DNA of 64,000 nt from Bacteroidales bacterium (GTDB taxonomy: Bacteria; Bacteroidota; Bacteroidia; Bacteroidales; Prolixibacteraceae), in the NCBI GenBank assembly GCA_012729335.1, contig JAAYDJ010000026.1, positions 1 through 64,000 on the forward strand. The letters are read 5' to 3'. Below, in pieces: positions 62,669 through 64,000 of this stretch. The notes beneath the pieces were generated by a model. It was not told where the DNA came from and searched no databases. It worked only from the letters and a program-made list of their open reading frames with translations. The stretch's first letter is position 1. Each line of letters opens with the position of its first letter. The position numbers and the translations under genes are program-made.

Positions 62669-63794
62669 TGTGGAATCCAAGCTTCTTTAGTTTACAAATT
62701 GTATCGTCGGGTACATTTGTAACCCTTAGCGTATAGGTATGGAATTCCCTTCTAACGGGATAGTCGCCTCTCATTTTCTCGAAGAGGGCGGGATGGCTGC
62801 GTAGTTCACGGTCATCGGCGGAGATGTCGTAGGTAGCCAGGATGGCTTCTCTGAGGAGGTTTTCTGAATCCCGGCCGGTTCCGTCAAGGGAAATCGTGCG
62901 TTGTTCGGGGAGTTCCACATCGTGGGGTTGCCAGTCGTCGAGGCCCAGGGAGAAAAAGCGGCTGACGGCCCTCACGCTCATCATGGTGCCATTGGCTTTT
63001 CCGTCGCGGGAATACCCGGCGATATGGGGAGTGGCCAGCAGGCATTTCTGCATCAGTTCCAGGCTGAGATCAGGTTCGTTTTCCCAGCAGTCGATGACCA
63101 GGTCACTTAACTGGTTGCTTTTAATGGCTTCCATAACAGCATCCGTATCAAATACTTCCCCGCGGCAACTGTTGATAAGCAGGGGTTTTCGGGAGAGGCT
63201 GGCCAGGAACTCCCGGTTCACCATATGCCAGGTGGCGTCTTCGCCTTCCAGGTTGAGGGGGACATGAAAGGTGAGGATATCAGCGTCTTTGCATAAGGTC
63301 TCCATGGTTACAAAAGTACCCGCACCTTCTGTTCTTTCGCGCGGGGGGTCGTTCAGGAGCACCCGCATGCCCAGGATCCGGCAGAGTCGTTCCACCTTTT
63401 TGCCGACGTTGCCCACGCCCACGATGCCGATGGTGGTATCCCGGAGGGGAATGTTCCTGTGGGCGGACCATACGGCAAGGGCGGCGGCAATATATTGTTC
63501 TACGCTTCCGGCATTGCACCCCGGGGCGTTGGTCCAGCCAATGCCCGCCTGCTCGCACCACGTCGTGTCGATATGGTCAAAACCAATGGTGGCCGTGGCG
63601 ATGAACTTAACCGCCGACCCTGCCAGCAACGCTTCATTGCAAAGCGTCCTGGTTCGCGTCACCAGTGCATCGGCATCCCGGACTACTTCCCGGGTCGTTT
63701 TGCTCCCAGGCAGGTATACCACCTCTGCAAATGGTTCAAACACTCCCCTGATGTAGGGGATTTTATCATCGACAACGATCTTCATATGATTCAA
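62664..63794 (-). CDS. pdxB: 4-phosphoerythronate dehydrogenase
   Basis: MKIVVDDKIPYIRGVFEPFAEVVYLPG; GIVGVGNVGKKVERLCRILGMRVLLNDPPR. Confidence 0.95.
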   Translation of the reverse strand: MNHMKIVVDDKIPYIRGVFEPFAEVVYLPGSKTTREVVRDADALVTRTRTLCNEALLAGSAVKFIATATIGFDHIDTTWCEQAGIGWTNAPGCNAGSVEQYIAAALAVWSAHRNIPLRDTTIGIVGVGNVGKKVERLCRILGMRVLLNDPPRERTEGAGTFVTMETLCKDADILTFHVPLNLEGEDATWHMVNREFLASLSRKPLLINSCRGEVFDTDAVMEAIKSNQLSDLVIDCWENEPDLSLELMQKCLLATPHIAGYSRDGKANGTMMSVRAVSRFFSLGLDDWQPHDVELPEQRTISLDGTGRDSENLLREAILATYDISADDRELRSHPALFEKMRGDYPVRREFHTYTLRVTNVPDDTICKLKKLGFHM

Positions 63795-63904
63795 TAAAAA
63801 CTATAGTTTAATTATTCTATGAAACAGAATTACAATTTATTATATCAGACATTTCTTTTGGTGTTTACGGTTGTGAGCAAGGAGCACTTCCGATTCAGGA
63901 GGTT

Positions 63905-64000
63905 CTAACCTTGTGCATAATACGCTCTGACGGTTTCCTCCAGGATGTGGCTGGTGCGGGCAGCGGATTCCCCGGTGCTGACGCATTCCCCTTCACCGCG
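63905..64000 (-). CDS. C-terminal fragment of a CDS entering from beyond the window; product unknown
   Basis: Minus-strand open frame RGEGECVSTGESAARTSHILEETVRAYYAQG* running off the window end. Confidence 0.4.
   Translation of the reverse strand, partial: RGEGECVSTGESAARTSHILEETVRAYYAQG

Overview
The window is a Bacteroidota (Bacteroidales-like) chromosomal segment, densely coding on both strands. From left to right it contains: (1) a truncated 3' half of a tRNA-Arg(ACG), probably the attachment-site end of an integrated element lying left of the window; (2) a xylan/arabinoxylan-type polysaccharide utilisation locus (CE1 esterases, CE6-GH43 fusion, SusC/SusD, a double-GH43 protein, GH43-CBM6, hybrid two-component regulator); (3) AraC / YceI / DoxX / LigB-dioxygenase genes, a DUF4256 protein that appears internally deleted, and a beta-carbonic anhydrase; (4) a KdpE/KdpD-like/TrkH operon; (5) folA/thyA; (6) NrfHA cytochrome c nitrite reductase; (7) a K+ channel, recG, a repeat-disrupted methyltransferase-family ORF, a LolD/MacB-type ATPase and a PduO-type adenosyltransferase; (8) a PD-(D/E)XK-like protein, a DUF2795 protein, a B3/B4-domain protein, an acyltransferase, a nitrilase and a DPP-IV-like peptidase; (9) thrS-infC-rpmI-rplT, with infC apparently starting at AUA; (10) a pta-hbd-ackA-ptb-buk acetate/butyrate cluster, a cation:proton antiporter, gnd and pdxB. 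The strongest unexplained structure is a dispersed element of about 90-170 bp, present in three clear copies (10658-10797, 36682-36851, 62580-62668). Each copy sits directly 5' of a gene in the same relative orientation, carries a promoter-like motif, and keeps a short reading frame (MGVKHxxWLHxxIQLKSKSLxNxYPNE) that overlaps the downstream start codon in two copies. A second unusual property is a set of unrelated minisatellites (unit lengths 7, 16, 20, 24, 15 and 30 bp), including an array of 17 GANTC sites just upstream of folA. All calls come from reading the sequence and remembered family motifs; no searches were run.
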